DNA of 64,000 nucleotides. Source: Ceratobasidium sp. AG-K. Its lineage: Eukaryota > Basidiomycota > Agaricomycetes > Cantharellales > Ceratobasidiaceae. The DNA is taken from contig JAWNGF010000002.1 of the NCBI GenBank assembly GCA_037039685.1, forward strand, positions 4,030,001 to 4,094,000, read 5' to 3'. The notes beneath the pieces were generated by a model. That model was not told the DNA's origin. It did not search any database and was given only the letters and a program-made list of their open reading frames with translations. The translations under genes and the position numbers were made by a program. Positions 21,583-34,046 of this stretch are shown here, piece after piece. Numbering within the stretch: the stretch's first letter is position 1; every line of letters begins with the position of its first letter.

Positions 21583-23988
21583 ATGCCTGGCCCAGCTGGA
21601 TTTACGAAGAACGAGTTTCGTACCTGGGAGGATGTCCAACGCGCGGCCGTCGCAGGTGGGTTGTGCATGGTTTGAGAATTCAAGTAGATTTAAGTCGGTT
21701 ATTTCTAGTCCTTGACGCGTTGGCTCCACACACCTCTCCCAGAGGAGCACGTATTGTTCTCGGATACACGGGTACCCACTTTGATGAAACCGCGGCTCAG
21801 CTTGAAGGCTTCTCTCGACCGCTTTGGGCGCTCGCTAGCTTGATTTCTGGAAGCAAAGATCGAGGTGCGTGTCATGTATTGAGTATGCGCGCTCATTTCT
21901 GAGCCGCGTTTTGGTAACACAGATGTATCCTATCTCAGTCCATCCCCATCTGAACTTGCCGCTCGCTGGTCAAAAGGGCTCGCCTCGGGAACTAATCCGG
22001 ATGGACCTGAATTTTGGGGAACGACGCGCGGGAAGGACCAGCGTATGGTCGAGATGAGCGCCATGGGATTCACGTTGGCCGTTGCTCGGGAGCTAGTCTG
22101 GGATGTGAGTATTTCTACTCGAAATTAATCCATTTTATTCAGTCTATAACCCCGTAGCCACTCTCAGAGTCGGAGAAAAGCAACCTCGCAGACTGGTTGG
22201 GAGCAATCAATGACAAAGAAATGCCAGATAGTAAGTAGCCGTGTCACATGACATCTCCGACGCCATTTTATTTAATTCACTCGCCAACACTAATTCGCAC
22301 CACAGCGAACTGGCTCTGGTTCCGTGTTTTCGCCAACCTTGGCTTGCGGAGCGTTGGCTCGAATCGCTTCTCCCAAGTTCAAATGACGAAAGACCTCGAC
22401 CATTTGGATACCTTCCAGTTGGAAAATCTCGGAGAGGAACCTGAGGCGACTGCAACGGGCGGTAAATAGGCTTTACGTTACTCATGGTCCACTTAACTCA
22501 TACCCTGCACAGAAACGCCTGGGCTAAATGCGGCTACCGCAGGCCTCACTGCTCCCCGTTCGCGCGGTTGGTCAAGGGACGGCCCTGAAGGTGTTAGGCA
22601 ACTCGACTATTATTCGTCCTCCTTCGCAATCCAGTTTGCTCAACTCGTGTACTCGCGCTTGGCAAATGACTACGACCCCGTTCGGTGCGAAAAATATCGA
22701 GTACGTGCGCGAGAGTTTGCTAGGGAATTTGTAGCTTATTATGACGAAACGGGTAAGCCGCCTGGTCTATCCAGTACTTTTGAGGTCCAACTCACCGCAT
22801 ACATGTAGGTCGAGCCATTCCATTCGGTCGGTCTATGATCTATCGCGCTGCCTCTGCGTCGTTTTGGCCCGCAATGGCATTCGCCGATGTCGAACCACCC
22901 GCGCCTCTCACTTGGGGGCACATTAAGGGCCTTTACCTACGAAACCTCCGTTCCTGGGCCGCACTCGGCGACCAAATTTGGACCGATGGCGGCGCGCTCA
23001 CAATCGGATACGCATATCCCAACATGTACATGAGCGAAAACTACAACTCGCCTGGAAGTCCATACTGGTTTTGCAAGATTTTTGCTGGGATTGGCGTTGG
23101 ACCCGACCATCCAGTTTGGACTTCAGAGGAGCTTGATCATCCAGGCTTCGGTGAATCCCCTATCATTCCCAGCACGATTGCCCTCGACCATCCTGGCCAT
23201 ATCCTAACTCGCTCGGGGGACACACATTCTTACTTTCTTCGGGGCAAGCATGCCACTACCCACTCAAACACACGCGCGAGAAGTATGGCAAGTTCGCATA
23301 TTCGTCCGCGTTTGGGTTTAGCATCCCGACTGGCGCTTACACTCTCGAGCAACATGCGCTAGATTCAACACTCGGATTGAGTGACGACGGCGGTGACAGT
23401 TGGCGGGTCAGGAGGCTCGCACCCGACGCTCATATCGAACGAGATGGCCGAGGTGGCGTGTGGCTCAACGCAACGTGGGAGGCATGGCCCGGGGTGACGG
23501 TTGAAACTTGGCTTATTCCCCCGAGTCAAGATGCGCCTCTCTGGTATCTCCGGGTGCATAGGATCAAGGGTGCACAGGGGCGTGGACTGAAGAGTGCCGA
23601 CGGTGGTTGGGCGATTTATGACCGAGGACCAGACGGCCGAGCGATTTCTGGCGACCAAGCGCGCTTGGAGCGGGGAGCCGAAGCGAGGGCGATCAGCTCG
23701 GCAGGAGCCGTCGGCATCGTTGCCCTCGAGGTAGACTCGGCACGTAAAGGGCGTGTTGTGGATGCCGATTCAAATTCGAGCATCATGTTTGCTAGGAGCG
23801 TAATTCCGACCGTTTTAGGGGACGTGGTTGGGAATGATGTGTGGTATGTAACCGGCGTATTCGGGCTACCTGCTGCTGGAGGGTTCTCTAAGCCCGGTGA
23901 GGGGCAGGGTCCGAGATCAGGTTGGGAGGAGGAATGGAAAAAGAGACCATCTGTGCCAGAGGGTATTTCTGCGCTGTATTCCAAGTAA
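21583..23988 (+). CDS. DUF2264 (PF10022-type, glycosidase-like) protein with one frame break
   Basis: Exons 21583-21655, 21709-21864, 21923-22104, 22158-22230, 22306-22461, 22513-22752 and 22809-23988. The N-terminal (alpha/alpha)-barrel-like DUF2264 domain is clear from its order of motifs: [38 protein letters not shown] split across exon 2, the [16 protein letters not shown] segment, [37 protein letters not shown], and the [20 protein letters not shown] region. No signal peptide. Reading passes from one frame (ending [13 protein letters not shown]) to another ([19 protein letters not shown]) at about 23215-23220. Adding one G to the five-G run 23215-23219 restores a continuous frame with the expected SGGHTF motif. 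The family includes carbohydrate-active enzymes (I recall a GH154 link, not checked). Function here is inferred only. Confidence 0.85.
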
Positions 23989-24853
23989 TGGTTGAACAGC
24001 TCGACGATGAAGGTTCAACCTTTGTGAATTGTAGTAAACAATCTTACAGGCATTGCGTCTAGCTCATAAACGAGGCAAATAACTAACAGCCTCGATCAGC
24101 CTATATGGCCGATTCGGTTGGTCTGATTCTCTGAGGGTTTGAGCTAGTTTTGATCCGTATATGAAGTAGTTCAATCGAGGCCTCATCTGAGTACCTTCAA
24201 AAAAAGGAAGTATAGTCTTTACGAACGGAGCTTGCGTGCATACACCCTATCCCCAGAAGTTAAAATACAATGCACTCAGCCATCTACATTATCATTTCAA
24301 GGAGTAGATAAAATTAAGCGTGTTCAGTGACCTTGGATTTGATTCGCAACCATAGCTAGTAGTGTGAACTTGCACGCCCCCGACTTCTTACTCGCGAACC
24401 TTTTAAGCCACTAATCATGGGTCAGGGAAATGGACGCAAGGCTACCGAACGAAGCAATGCATATATCATTCGCGAACGAGAGCCGGTACGATATCTAATC
24501 ACCATTACTTTTAAGTGAGTCAATGCAAGTATATGCGCCCGCAAGTCGCTCCGGCTCTGCCTCGAGTTACCTGTGGATCACATGCAAAGCAAATTCGCTC
24601 CAAATTCCCAGTCTCGCGTCATAATCGCCCAGAAACCATACTGATCCAGGTGAAATCCCTCAGGGTAGGTGGGGCTTTAGGACCGGTCGGGGACATACAT
24701 GGAGTTTAAAGTAGGGTTATGCGTTAAAAATCTCCGACTCGTTCAGCATTCGATCATAAGCGGGTTTGGCTTGCGCAACGGACGTATATCAGCTAACAGA
24801 CTGGGAAGACTGGGAGCATCTCCCTCCCGTGCACTGCTTGACTTCTCATTTTA
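23989..24853. other. Intergenic, 865 bp, with a possible short relic at 24417-24485
   Basis: Mostly spacer. At 24417 an ATG opens MGQGNGRKATERS, which recalls the start of small basic fungal/plant proteins beginning MGxGNGxKA, and is followed at 24486 by GTACGATATC. I could not build a convincing second exon, so it is either chance or a relic. The 3' part is the promoter of the transporter gene. Confidence 0.3.
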
Positions 24854-27022
24854 ATGGCTGAAGGGATCCACGATAGGGCTATTGGTGACGAGCAACACGC
24901 ACGTGTGGCTACTCCTGCGAATGCGCGGCGTAGCCACAGCATTAAACCGTTCAGCGGTATGATCTCGGACGTCAAAGCTCGGGCTCCATTTTATATTTCT
25001 GATTGGACTGACGCTTGGAACTATCGAGTCGTGCCGGCAACTGCTGTGATTTTCTTTGCAAAGTGAGTGATAAATCCTCAGAGTCATTACAGCTCCCTGC
25101 TAATAATTTGCAGCGTTCTACCTGGAATTGCCTTTTCGTTAGACCTGATAGAGACGACGTCGCAATACGGCGTTAGCGAGTTCTTATTGGCTTCGTTCAT
25201 GGCCGCATTCATCACCTCCATATTCTCTTGCCAACCCCTTTGTATCTCGGGTGTCACAGGTCCCATCACGGTCCTCAACAAGACGATTTACGATATTCTA
25301 GAAACCAGACAGGACGCTCCTGAGTACCTTCACTTTATTGCTTGGGTTTATTTGTGGGCGGCCATTATGCATTGGATAGCTGCCGCTCTCAACGCGGCCA
25401 ACTTCCTACGTTACGTGACTCGCTTCTCCTGCGATACGTTCGTCAAACCTTCCCGTTTGCCATCAACTTATTGAACTTTTGGTGTAGATTTGGCTTCTAT
25501 GTTGCATGGGTCTATCTCCAGTATGGCGTACAGGTTATCACCCGCCAGCTTTCCGTCGTCGATTCGTCCAGTGTATTTGTTAGCATCATTCTGGCACTAG
25601 CTATGCTTGTCACTGGCCACTTATTTGGCATGCTGGCTCGGTCTCATTTCGGACATCGACTCATACGAAGGTTCTTGGCCGACTACGGAATGCCAATATC
25701 GGGTACATATGCGTGGATAACCATGCTCGGATGGAAGTTGACATAAACCATATATGCAGTTATTGCATGCAGCGGACTAGCGTACTGGGAGCGGTTTAAG
25801 CTTGCCAACCCACTCACACTCCCCACTTCAGGCGCATTTAGTCCAGCTGGGAATCGACCCTGGTTGGTAAAGTTCTGGGAGCTGGAGGCTAAATGGGTCG
25901 GGTTTGTACCAGTATTCCTTCGGAGTTGAATTGACTGCTTACGAGTTTGCAACAGAATCTCTTTTCCATTCGGATTCGTTCTGTTCATTCTTTTCTATTT
26001 TGACCACAACGTTTCAAGTCTCATCGCTCAGGGATCTGAATTCCCTCTACGCAAGCCTCCAGGCTTCCACTGGGATTTCTTCTGGCTGGGCATCAGTACT
26101 TTCATTGCGTGAGCTATTTTTACGGCGTTTACAATTATAACTGCTCACCGACCGAAAGCGGCTTATTAGGAATCCCAGCACCAAATGGGCTCATCCCTCA
26201 AGCCCCTATGCACACCGAAGCCCTAATTGTGATGGGTGTTCGATGCAAGGATGATGCCGAAAAGCCACCGATTGAACTGCCCCGCACTTCTAGTGGTATG
26301 GAACGTGAAGGTGTTGAGAACTGTGAACTACATCGTGCGGGTGGTATGGCTGAAACAAGTACGCTGGTTGAAGAGCATGCCATCTCGGTAGTCGAACAAC
26401 GAGTGTCGAACTTGGCGCAGGGTGCGTTATGCATTGTACTAATGACCGGGCCGTTTCAGCATGCGTTGGGGATAGTGCCAAGGGGCGTGTTAGCTGGGCT
26501 ATTGTGAGTCTGAGGATTTTGGCTGAAGTAGTTCTACTGAATAGTATCGCGATCTTCCCGTAGTTGGTTTATGGGTAGCGATCACCTTCGGACGAGTGGT
26601 GTCACCGAAAAACTCGTTTACTTGCTCCGTGATCCATCGTTGGTTTCCCACTCCGAGCCCTTACGCATGGTTCGCCGCTCGCGCGTTGGCCTGTTCGTAG
26701 CCATTGAACTTTTTGGATTTGGTGCTACTATGGCGATCACACAGACCATTGGTACGCACTTGTGGTCGCTCGTGGGAATAGGCCTTCATTTCTAATGCAC
26801 ATATCGTTGGTGTGATAGCTGCCATTGGATTTCCGATTGTTATCATGCTACTCGTTCCAGCGAGGACATGGTTGATACCTAAGTTGCCGTTTACACTCGA
26901 AGAGCTGTCAACTTTGGACGGCCCCACCGCTTCACCCTTCGTAAGTTACCAATATATTATCAAGTTGGTGGGACTGATTATTGCACACAAAGACGATGGA
27001 ATCAGTTGGTGGGTCAATCTGA
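24854..27022 (+). CDS. Boron/bicarbonate anion transporter, BOR1/SLC4-like
   Basis: Nine exons (24854-25062, 25114-25437, 25488-25702, 25760-25901, 25956-26108, 26159-26503, 26564-26751, 26819-26940, 26993-27022) give 575 aa, the usual fungal BOR1 size. About ten to twelve membrane spans of the HCO3-transporter fold are visible. Family motifs: the first-span region with QPLCISGVTGPITVLNKTIYD, FSCDTFGFYVAWVYLQYG, FLADYGMPISVIACSGLAYW, GLLGIPAPNGLIPQAPMHTE, and the short C-terminus TMESVGGSI familiar from yeast Bor1. A hydrophilic loop (about residues 400-440) is longer than usual. Predicted role: plasma-membrane efflux of borate or related anions. The donor after exon 2 (AC|GTTCGT) is weak but needed for the conserved SCDTFGFY. 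Confidence 0.9.
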
Positions 27023-27619
27023 AATCGCTGCATTTGCGGAATGGAGATCTGGCTGCACGCTTTGGGTAGACGACATGTGATAAAACGTTTATTTTAATGT
27101 TGATGCTAATTGGAGTGGTGGTTGTTCACCTATCAGCTGCGGCGTGCAGTGCAAATGCTCGCCCGAACAGTGCGACTGTAAAAGTAATTTGGCTTGATCC
27201 GGCGGCTGCCGAGACGGCGGAGGTTATTGGCGCCAGCACTGGCTCAAATTCTGCCCATGACGTCCTCCACCGCCAAAAGTATTTTCCGCCGACGTTCGTG
27301 GAATGACCGCTACTGTACTACATTTCAACTTGATTTCACCTATTGTAGATTTGAGGCGATGCAACGATTGTCTGCGGCATCATGTCAACCAATGCTTGGT
27401 CGCGTCGCTTGCTTAGGAATCTGCCGTACAACTCGGCAGCCTATTATTATTCGACGCAAAATCGATGATATGTAATGCGCTTGGGAAGGCGTTGGTTTCT
27501 TGGGGGTTCTCTCGCGCCTTTTCTTCAACGACTTTCTCGGCTCTGTACTCCATCTCCTGTTCTTTTCCACTCCTTCTCGCCTTTGCCTGTTTCTCTAAAA
27601 CTTGCGGAAGCCCACTACA
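27023..27619. other. Intergenic, 597 bp
   Basis: 3' flank of the transporter and 5' flank of the GMC gene. No gene recognised. Confidence 0.5.
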
Positions 27620-30600
27620 ATGACGCGCTCTGGAGCACGTACTGCGCTTCTTGCGTCTACTCTCGTTGTACTTGGTGCACAGGCTTTGCCACGCTCTGAT
27701 ACGGCACATAATCCCAACAATCCCCATAAGCATTTGCTCGCGCGCGCAGTCACCGATGATCCTACTAAGCTCAGCGGAAAGACTTTTGATTTCGTCATCG
27801 TTGGGTACGTTTCGGATCTTAGAAGTGGTTACCAACGGTTATTGACGAGCTGACTGTTGCAGTGGTGGCACTGCGGGACTGGCTATCGCAGCTCGGCTAT
27901 CAGGTGTGTTGCGACGAGTAAAGCTCACCGTTCTGGTACTCATAGCATTCCGGTCAAGAACACTCGAATACGACCGTAGCCGTGATCGAGGCAGGCGGTG
28001 ATGGCTCTGCACACGCCGATAATATCAATGTTCCCGGATACTCCTATCTCCATGGTCTAACGGGGCCAGATTCAGGTGCAGATTGGGCTTACACCATCAC
28101 CAACCAGCCCAGCGCCGGAAACCGTGCGACTAGTTGGCCGCGAGGCAAAGTTCTTGGGGGAAGCGGTGTAAGTTTGCATCCTACCTCGCCACCCGATCTC
28201 AAATAACGTTGCGCCCACTGGCAGAGTATCAACGGGATGTTCTGGGGTATTGGTGCCTCACGAGACTGGGATGCATGGTCGACTCTGTTCCCTACGTCCT
28301 CTGCATCTTACAACAGCTCGACACTCCCAAACGGCACACCAGCCTCGTTCAACTGGTCGTGGAAGACGATTCAGCCCTACCATAAGAAATCCGAGAACTT
28401 TACCGCCCCCCCTGCCGATCAACAAACCCAGTTCTCGATGACGATCGACAAGGACTCCCATGGGTATGGCGGGGCTATCCAGACCTCTATGAGCCAGTAC
28501 ATATATGACCCAATTTCCAACTGGGTCCCGACGTTGGTTGCTGCGGGCATGAAGACGGGCGACTTGCAAGCTGGAGACACGCATATTGTCGCCATTACGC
28601 CTAGCACTTTGAACGCGCACAACTTCACGAGGAGCAACAGTATGGCAGGTTACATCAACCCCGTAGGCCCAAGAAGCAATCTTGTCATTTTAACCGGAAT
28701 GCAAGCGACGAGTTTGACGTGGGGTACCAAGGACACTGTGGGCGCGGTAGCTACAGGCGTGGTGAGTTGAAATACATCACATAAACGTTCCCTTCACATG
28801 CTACACGCCCTCCTTCCTATGAATTTCATATGTTCAGCCCAGGTACGGAATGCGCTGACTGTTTTACCCTAGAATTTCGCAGCAAGTGCGGGAGCACAGT
28901 CGTACTCAGTCAAAGCTAACAAAGAAGTCATCCTTTGGTAAGATCATACGGTTCACCGCTCGTCCCGGGGCCTGAATTTTGCTCTGTTTAGCGGTGGAAC
29001 TGTGGGCTCAGCGCAACTGTATGTGCAATCCGCAATCATTTTATAGAACCTATTGGCTAACAGTGCGAATTCCAGACTTCAGCTTTCAGGGGTAGGGCCT
29101 AAGTCCCTCATGGATTCCCTTAAAATCGACTCGGTTGTAGACTTGCCAGGCGTAGGCCAAAACCTGCAGGACCATGGCGAGTATAAAATATTTTCTGGTA
29201 TCGTGCCTAAAGCTGATGCAATTACTACAGGTGCAACCTCGGTTGCATGGGCGGTCGACGGAGCGACATGGTGGGATCTCATGACTAACGACACCCTTCA
29301 GGCGGAACAGCTCACTCAATGGAAAAACGACGCTACGGGTTTGTGGACATACATCAACGAAGCAGTCGGTATGTTCGCCATGCATACCTTGCATCACCCC
29401 ACTAAACTCACTCTCGTCATAACAGCGTACCCGAGCATTCAAGACATCATGGGCACTTCTGCTGACTCTTGGATCTCCACTGTTTCGTCCCAGCTCTCCT
29501 CGGCCCTCGCATCGCTCTCTGTCGACAGCACCGTACTCAAGGGCATCACCTCGCAATTTGACGTACAACTCGACATGCTCAAAAATCAAGTCGGGCAGCT
29601 GGAGATCATCATGACCATGCTGGCTGGCGTAGGGAATGCCGGCATTCAGGTCGCGCAGCAGCATTCGTGGAGTCGCGGGTCAATTATGATCAATAGCTCT
29701 AGCGCTTTTGATTATCCTGTTATTAACCCGGTAAGTCCGATGTATTCTGATCTATCAGCGAGGTATTTATGAGGCTATGCCGATAGAATTATCTGACAAA
29801 TAGCTGGGATGGTAAGTCCTCATAATAGAGACTTGGGCTGGTGCTGACTTACTCGCTAGTTGATATTTTGAGAGCTGGAATCAAGTATGTAAGGACGGTC
29901 GGTGCGACTGCTCCGATGAGTTCTTACTTCAAGACCGAGAGTTCCACTACGGTGCGTATGTCAATTGTATCCTCAATATTGCTTAACTGAAATTTCTTCG
30001 TGAATTCGTGGGTATTTCGCGGCTTTCGATGCACAGAGCGCAGCAACGACTGACGATGCGATTAATACCTATATTGCCAACTCGATCGCTACTGAATACC
30101 ACCCTATTGGCACTTGTTCCATGCTTCCCCTCGACATGGGTGGCGTGGTCGATACTACTCTCCGAGTCTATGGCACGTCCAACGTTCGTGTAATTGACGC
30201 CAGTGTCATGCCTATTCACGTCACGGCTCACACCATGGCCCCCGCCTATGCAATTGGCGAGTATGGTGCCGATATCATCAAGATGGCGCATTGGCCAGTG
30301 CCAGCTGCTTCCTCGACGACTAGCGGCGCAGGAAGCGGAGCTACGGGTGCCACTGGTAGCGGTACTGGTAATGGAACCAGTAACAGCAGCGGTTCGAGCG
30401 ACAGCAACGACGGGTTATCCAACAATCAAAAGACGATCGTGATTGCATCCGTGGTCTCCGTTGGAGGAGTAGCTGCTCTTGTGGTGAGTGTATATGCTTG
30501 ATAAACAGCGCCCGAGTTGACCGATTCTCGGTAGGGCCTCTTACTCTGGGCACGTAGACGCAACCAGAAGCCAAAGGGTGCCGAAGATCCTTGGCAGCCG

Positions 30601-30967
30601 TCCTATACGGATCATCATTGTACGCCTTCGTTTTCGTTCCCAATGACGTAGCTTACGCTCGTTCTTAGTGCCCATGCAGACTCTTTCACAGTCCGACCTC
30701 AACGCGCCAATTAATGCCTTTGGAGCAACTAGCGGAAACAAGTATGATTATCGTATGTCTGCCTCGACGATGGACACCGCACAACTTCACGCTGCCACAC
30801 CGCTGCAAGAACATCGGCCTCTGGGCTACGACGCGCCCGTTTCGCCTGGGTATGGCCATGACTACTCATCTGCTCCCGGGGCACCGCATGTAGCGCCTAC
30901 TTCTGGATTGGCAGTGCATGACTATGCGCCGGTAAGCGGAAGGGCGTCGCCTGGACCGAGGATGTAG
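27620..30967 (+). CDS. Secreted/membrane-anchored GMC oxidoreductase (FAD)
   Basis: Twelve exons (27620-27804, 27863-27903, 27959-28167, 28225-28761, 28873-28937, 28992-29018, 29076-29730, 29787-29811, 29860-29951, 30037-30483, 30535-30619, 30669-30967), all phase-consistent, give 888 aa. A signal peptide (TALLASTLVVLGAQALP) is followed by the FAD dinucleotide motif DFVIVGGGTAGLAIAARL, the GMC signature region SWPRGKVLGGSGSINGM, a second signature near LLQLSGVGPKSLMDSL, and the C-terminal active-site region with EYHPIGTCSM and HVTAHTMAPAYAIGE. After the enzyme come a Ser/Gly/Thr-rich linker, one membrane span (IVIASVVSVGGVAALVGLLLW), a basic stop-transfer (RRRN) and a roughly 125-residue disordered cytoplasmic tail. 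The tail makes it longer than common aryl-alcohol oxidases (about 600 aa). Substrate unknown. Confidence 0.9.
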
Positions 30968-31279
30968 ATACTGCGTCTTTTTTCTTTTTTCTTTTTCGCA
31001 CAGCGGACTGCACTTGGACATATAGCCACTCTTTATACCTGTTGTTCACACTAGAAAATAACGCTATCTAAGGCTCATCGGACACCTTCCAATCTTTACT
31101 ATTTACTTGTCGCCTGGTTGCTACCAATAGATGAAATCCGGCGGTTGCCTGATTCAATTTCATGCGAGTGAGTTTACGGACGTAACGAACTTGTTTGGTC
31201 GGTTCCCCAAGGCGTCCAAGTTGCCTGGAGCGCAGTGGTAAAAGCAGTCAGCCATCGCCGTCAAAAAGACCATATGAAG
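30968..31279. other. Intergenic, 312 bp
   Basis: 3' flank of the GMC gene, with a short CT-rich run at about 30978-30998. Nothing else seen. Confidence 0.5.
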
Positions 31280-31361
31280 CGACGACTGTAGGACTCGAAC
31301 CTACGCCCTCAGAGAGGAATTGATTTCTAATCAATCGCAGTAACCACTTTGCTAAGCCGTC
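31280..31361 (-). tRNA. tRNA-Ser(AGA)
   Basis: Folds as a class II tRNA: 7-bp acceptor (GACGGCT with AGTCGTC, one G-U), anticodon stem ATTGA/TCAAT around the loop TTAGAAA with anticodon AGA (31328-31326), an extended variable arm (CCTCTCTGAGGG), and a T-arm GTAGG-TTCGAGT-CCTAC. 82 bases including the discriminator G; no intron. It reads UCU (and UCC/UCA by inosine) codons. Confidence 0.93.
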
Positions 31362-31903
31362 CTTGAGGAAGTGGGCAGTAGGAACGTTATATTATTTGAC
31401 TTCGTGGAAGTGCCGGTCTGGGAATTCTACAAACATTCCCTGTGGTTGTTGAATGAAATGGCTTTCAAGCACCATGCTTGAGTGGAATCGCGCTGGCACT
31501 GAGAGAGTCGGTATTAGTATTTCATACGATGGATTGAGTATTGAATCAGTTTATAAGTCTCCCCATCTTCAACACGCCTCCCATGTTTATGAATGTTGGT
31601 TGCTTTGAGCGGCGCACACGACCATCACACGACAAATTCCCTCACTTGAAACGACACGTTTCGCGAATAATACATTGATTTACATATATATCGTACACCC
31701 GACTACAAACACACAGATTGACTCGCTCGCCTCCCTCGGGCTCAAAGTATCTTACAATAACAATCACAACGCAGGGACAAGAAACACGGCCCGGGGCGGA
31801 ACAAACGACGGCACATTCGAGTCGGGCCTGCCATCGATCATACAGTCAGATGAGGGAATCTGGAATCTGGGAAGAGACTTACGCAGAGCGTTGAACGAGA
31901 GGA
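31362..31903. other. Intergenic, 542 bp
   Basis: 5' flank of the tRNA and 3' flank of the Cys-rich gene. Nothing recognised. Confidence 0.5.
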
Positions 31904-32343
31904 CTACTTGGCCTTCTTAGCCGCGGTATGCAATTTCTGAAGCTGCTTCTTCCAGCCGAAACATTGTTTGCACTCTGGGTTCGAGTGCTTCTTGCACTGC
32001 AGACTAGTATACCCGTGAGTCATCGACGAACAAGTAGGCATCGAGGGGGACATACACTCCGTCCTTGTTCGAGCTCAGAGGTGGCAACTCGAGTGGGGCG
32101 CGGGTCGGTGCCGGGTCGAACTGCGGTCAAGATCAGCAAAGGCACGTTCATGATCAGAGAATACATACACCGAACGTCAGGTCATTGTCTTCCCGAGAGT
32201 CCAACTCGCACTCTTTGCACTATCACGCTGTTAGTCCAAATGAACAGGCGAAGAGAGATCAGACGTACGACTTCCAATCGATGGTTGGAGCAAAAGAGGC
32301 AGTCGTTGAGTTCGACGGACCCGGCAGAGCCAAGAGACGACAT
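31904..32343 (-). CDS. Small Cys-rich, probably zinc-binding protein
   Basis: Four short exons (32343-32269, 32219-32169, 32120-32056, 32003-31904) give 96 aa with canonical introns of about 50 bases. Two cysteine clusters are visible: CLFCSNHRLEVCKEC near the N-terminus and CKKHSNPECKQC near the C-terminus, eight or so Cys plus His in Cys-x2-Cys style spacing, fit for two zinc sites. Between them lies DLTFGFDPAPTRAPLELPPL. The C-terminus is a basic helix (KKQLQKLHTAAKKAK). I recall similar short proteins as unnamed conserved genes of Agaricomycetes but cannot name a family. The first and last exons alone would be easily missed by gene finders. Confidence 0.75.
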
Positions 32344-33014
32344 GTCGAACTGGTGAGACTAAATAAAAGAGCAGAAAGCTAGGAGAAAGTAGGAGGAACC
32401 GAGCCAGAGACTGGGAAGGGGAGAATGAAGTCACCCCAGCCGTCTCCCCCGGGGTTTATATGGCGTGCGTGAGGGCCAGCTGACCTGGAAGAGCGCAAGA
32501 GTGAATACTGCTTTTGGCTAGAGACGCTACGCCGGCCCAGAATGGTTCGGTCTTGTGATCAGTTGCTGCGGCGTCCGAGCGAGTCCGTATCAAGTTGTCG
32601 AATACATAGTGGGTAACAATTGACAGTCAGAGGCAAGTCCGAAGTTCAGATACTCAAATGGTTGGGATTCAGAGACTCATACCTCGCATACACCCGCAAA
32701 TGTCGTCATCGGGCGTAATAAACAATCACCCAAGAATGGAAACATGGTCTGCGCTTGATCGCAGGAATGGGGCGATTCTATAGCACGTGACGGCAGATCT
32801 CATCTTGGCTGCTCATGGCACATTTTTGATTGGATTACAAGGGGAGTGGGTGATAAATATGCCAATGATATACACAGCGGTAGGAAGTGCGAGTATAACT
32901 GACGAATGAGAGTGTGGGGCGACGAATGCAGCGCCGTAAAATCTTTTTCATGCTTGGAAATGACCTATATCCCGAGACTGAGATACCATCATTTCGAAAC
33001 CGGGGCGGTTGAGT
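32344..33014. other. Intergenic, 671 bp
   Basis: Promoter side of the Cys-rich gene and 3' flank of the RNase III-like gene. No gene recognised. Confidence 0.5.
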
Positions 33015-34046
33015 TCAACCTGACGCTGCGGCAGCTTTGGGCGACACCTGTTGCGACCGGGGTAGAAGCGGCGCAGCTGGACCACCGAGGAACTCACATG
33101 CCTCTTGCGCAGGTTTTCGGTACTCTGTGGGCAAAAGGAACGATACATGCGGTAAAAGTCGGGTGTGAAACAACCGATGCGCCGCTACACCACCCTACAT
33201 ACCGGACTCAATCCTGGCATTCGAGTACATGGATGAGCAACACTCACGAACTGGTGAAATACCCCACCAACGACAGCCTCCACCGTCGTTCCCCGAATCT
33301 TATGAAAGCCTGAGCTTGCGCCCTCTTGGTTCCGGCTCGGGTCATTGGTGTTGGGAACCCAGCGCATCACGCGCTCTAGTGCCCAGGCACCGCCGACATG
33401 GTCTCCCAACGCACGGGTGTGCAAAATTAATTGGGCAAGTTTGTCATAGTCTTGATCGAGAGTTGAATCGGGAGTGGGTAAGCTCGAGATTTTTAGGTCC
33501 TGGGTGAGTTCGGTGGGAGGCTTGGTGAGGGGAGGGGTAGGCGTTAGGGTAGTGTGGGCGTGGAGAAATGTCATTAGATATGCGTGAAGTACCCGACGGC
33601 CTAGGATAATCGAGTAGGGTAAGTCGCCCAGCGTAGTGTCGAATTTTCTGCTTACCAATAAAAGATTGTCGGGTATTATGTCCCTGTACTCCATCCCTCC
33701 AACTGCTGTGCGTGACCATTCGCAAGGCAACATCGGTCGGAAATTCGAGTGGGGGTAAGAGTCGACGAAAGTAGTCGATAACATCTGAGTCTGAGCATGG
33801 TATAACTGGGTCTCGCTGTTGTTCGGATCGTTGAATAGAGTATCGTGACCGTGTCTGGGAAGGGTGTCGTACAACGAGCCGGGCGGTGCTAAGAGTTCGA
33901 CGAGGTGGATCTAATTCATGAAGTTCAAAATTAAACTATAAGCAGCCTTGAGAAAATGCGAGAGCACCTTTAATCGGGGCGCCTTTTACAGCATTTATTG
34001 TCTGAATTAGCGATCGGGAACAGACTGTGTAGTGTCGAGCGACCAT
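33015..34046 (-). CDS. RNase III-like protein, probable mitochondrial ribosomal component
   Basis: Three exons (34046-33990, 33910-33248, 33194-33015), all phase 0, give 299 aa. The first exon encodes a short basic, amphipathic leader (MVARHYTVCSRSLIQTINA) that looks like a mitochondrial targeting signal. The body has the style of a degenerate RNase III fold: DNLLLVSRKFDTTLGDLPYS, a helical segment, and the late FHKIRGTTVEAVVGGVFHQFGG helix seen in RNase III-like mitoribosomal proteins (mL44/mL57 group), ending in a short Pro/Ala-rich tail. The acidic catalytic signature of true RNase III is not evident. The link to a specific ribosomal protein is tentative. The donor of exon 1 (GTAAAA) was chosen for phase; the start could differ. 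Confidence 0.55.

Noticed and set aside
24417..24710. Possible small gene beginning MGQGNGRKA
   Set aside because: Only the first nine residues resemble a known small-protein start; the proposed intron would be about 30 bases and the following frame does not carry the expected zinc-binding motif.
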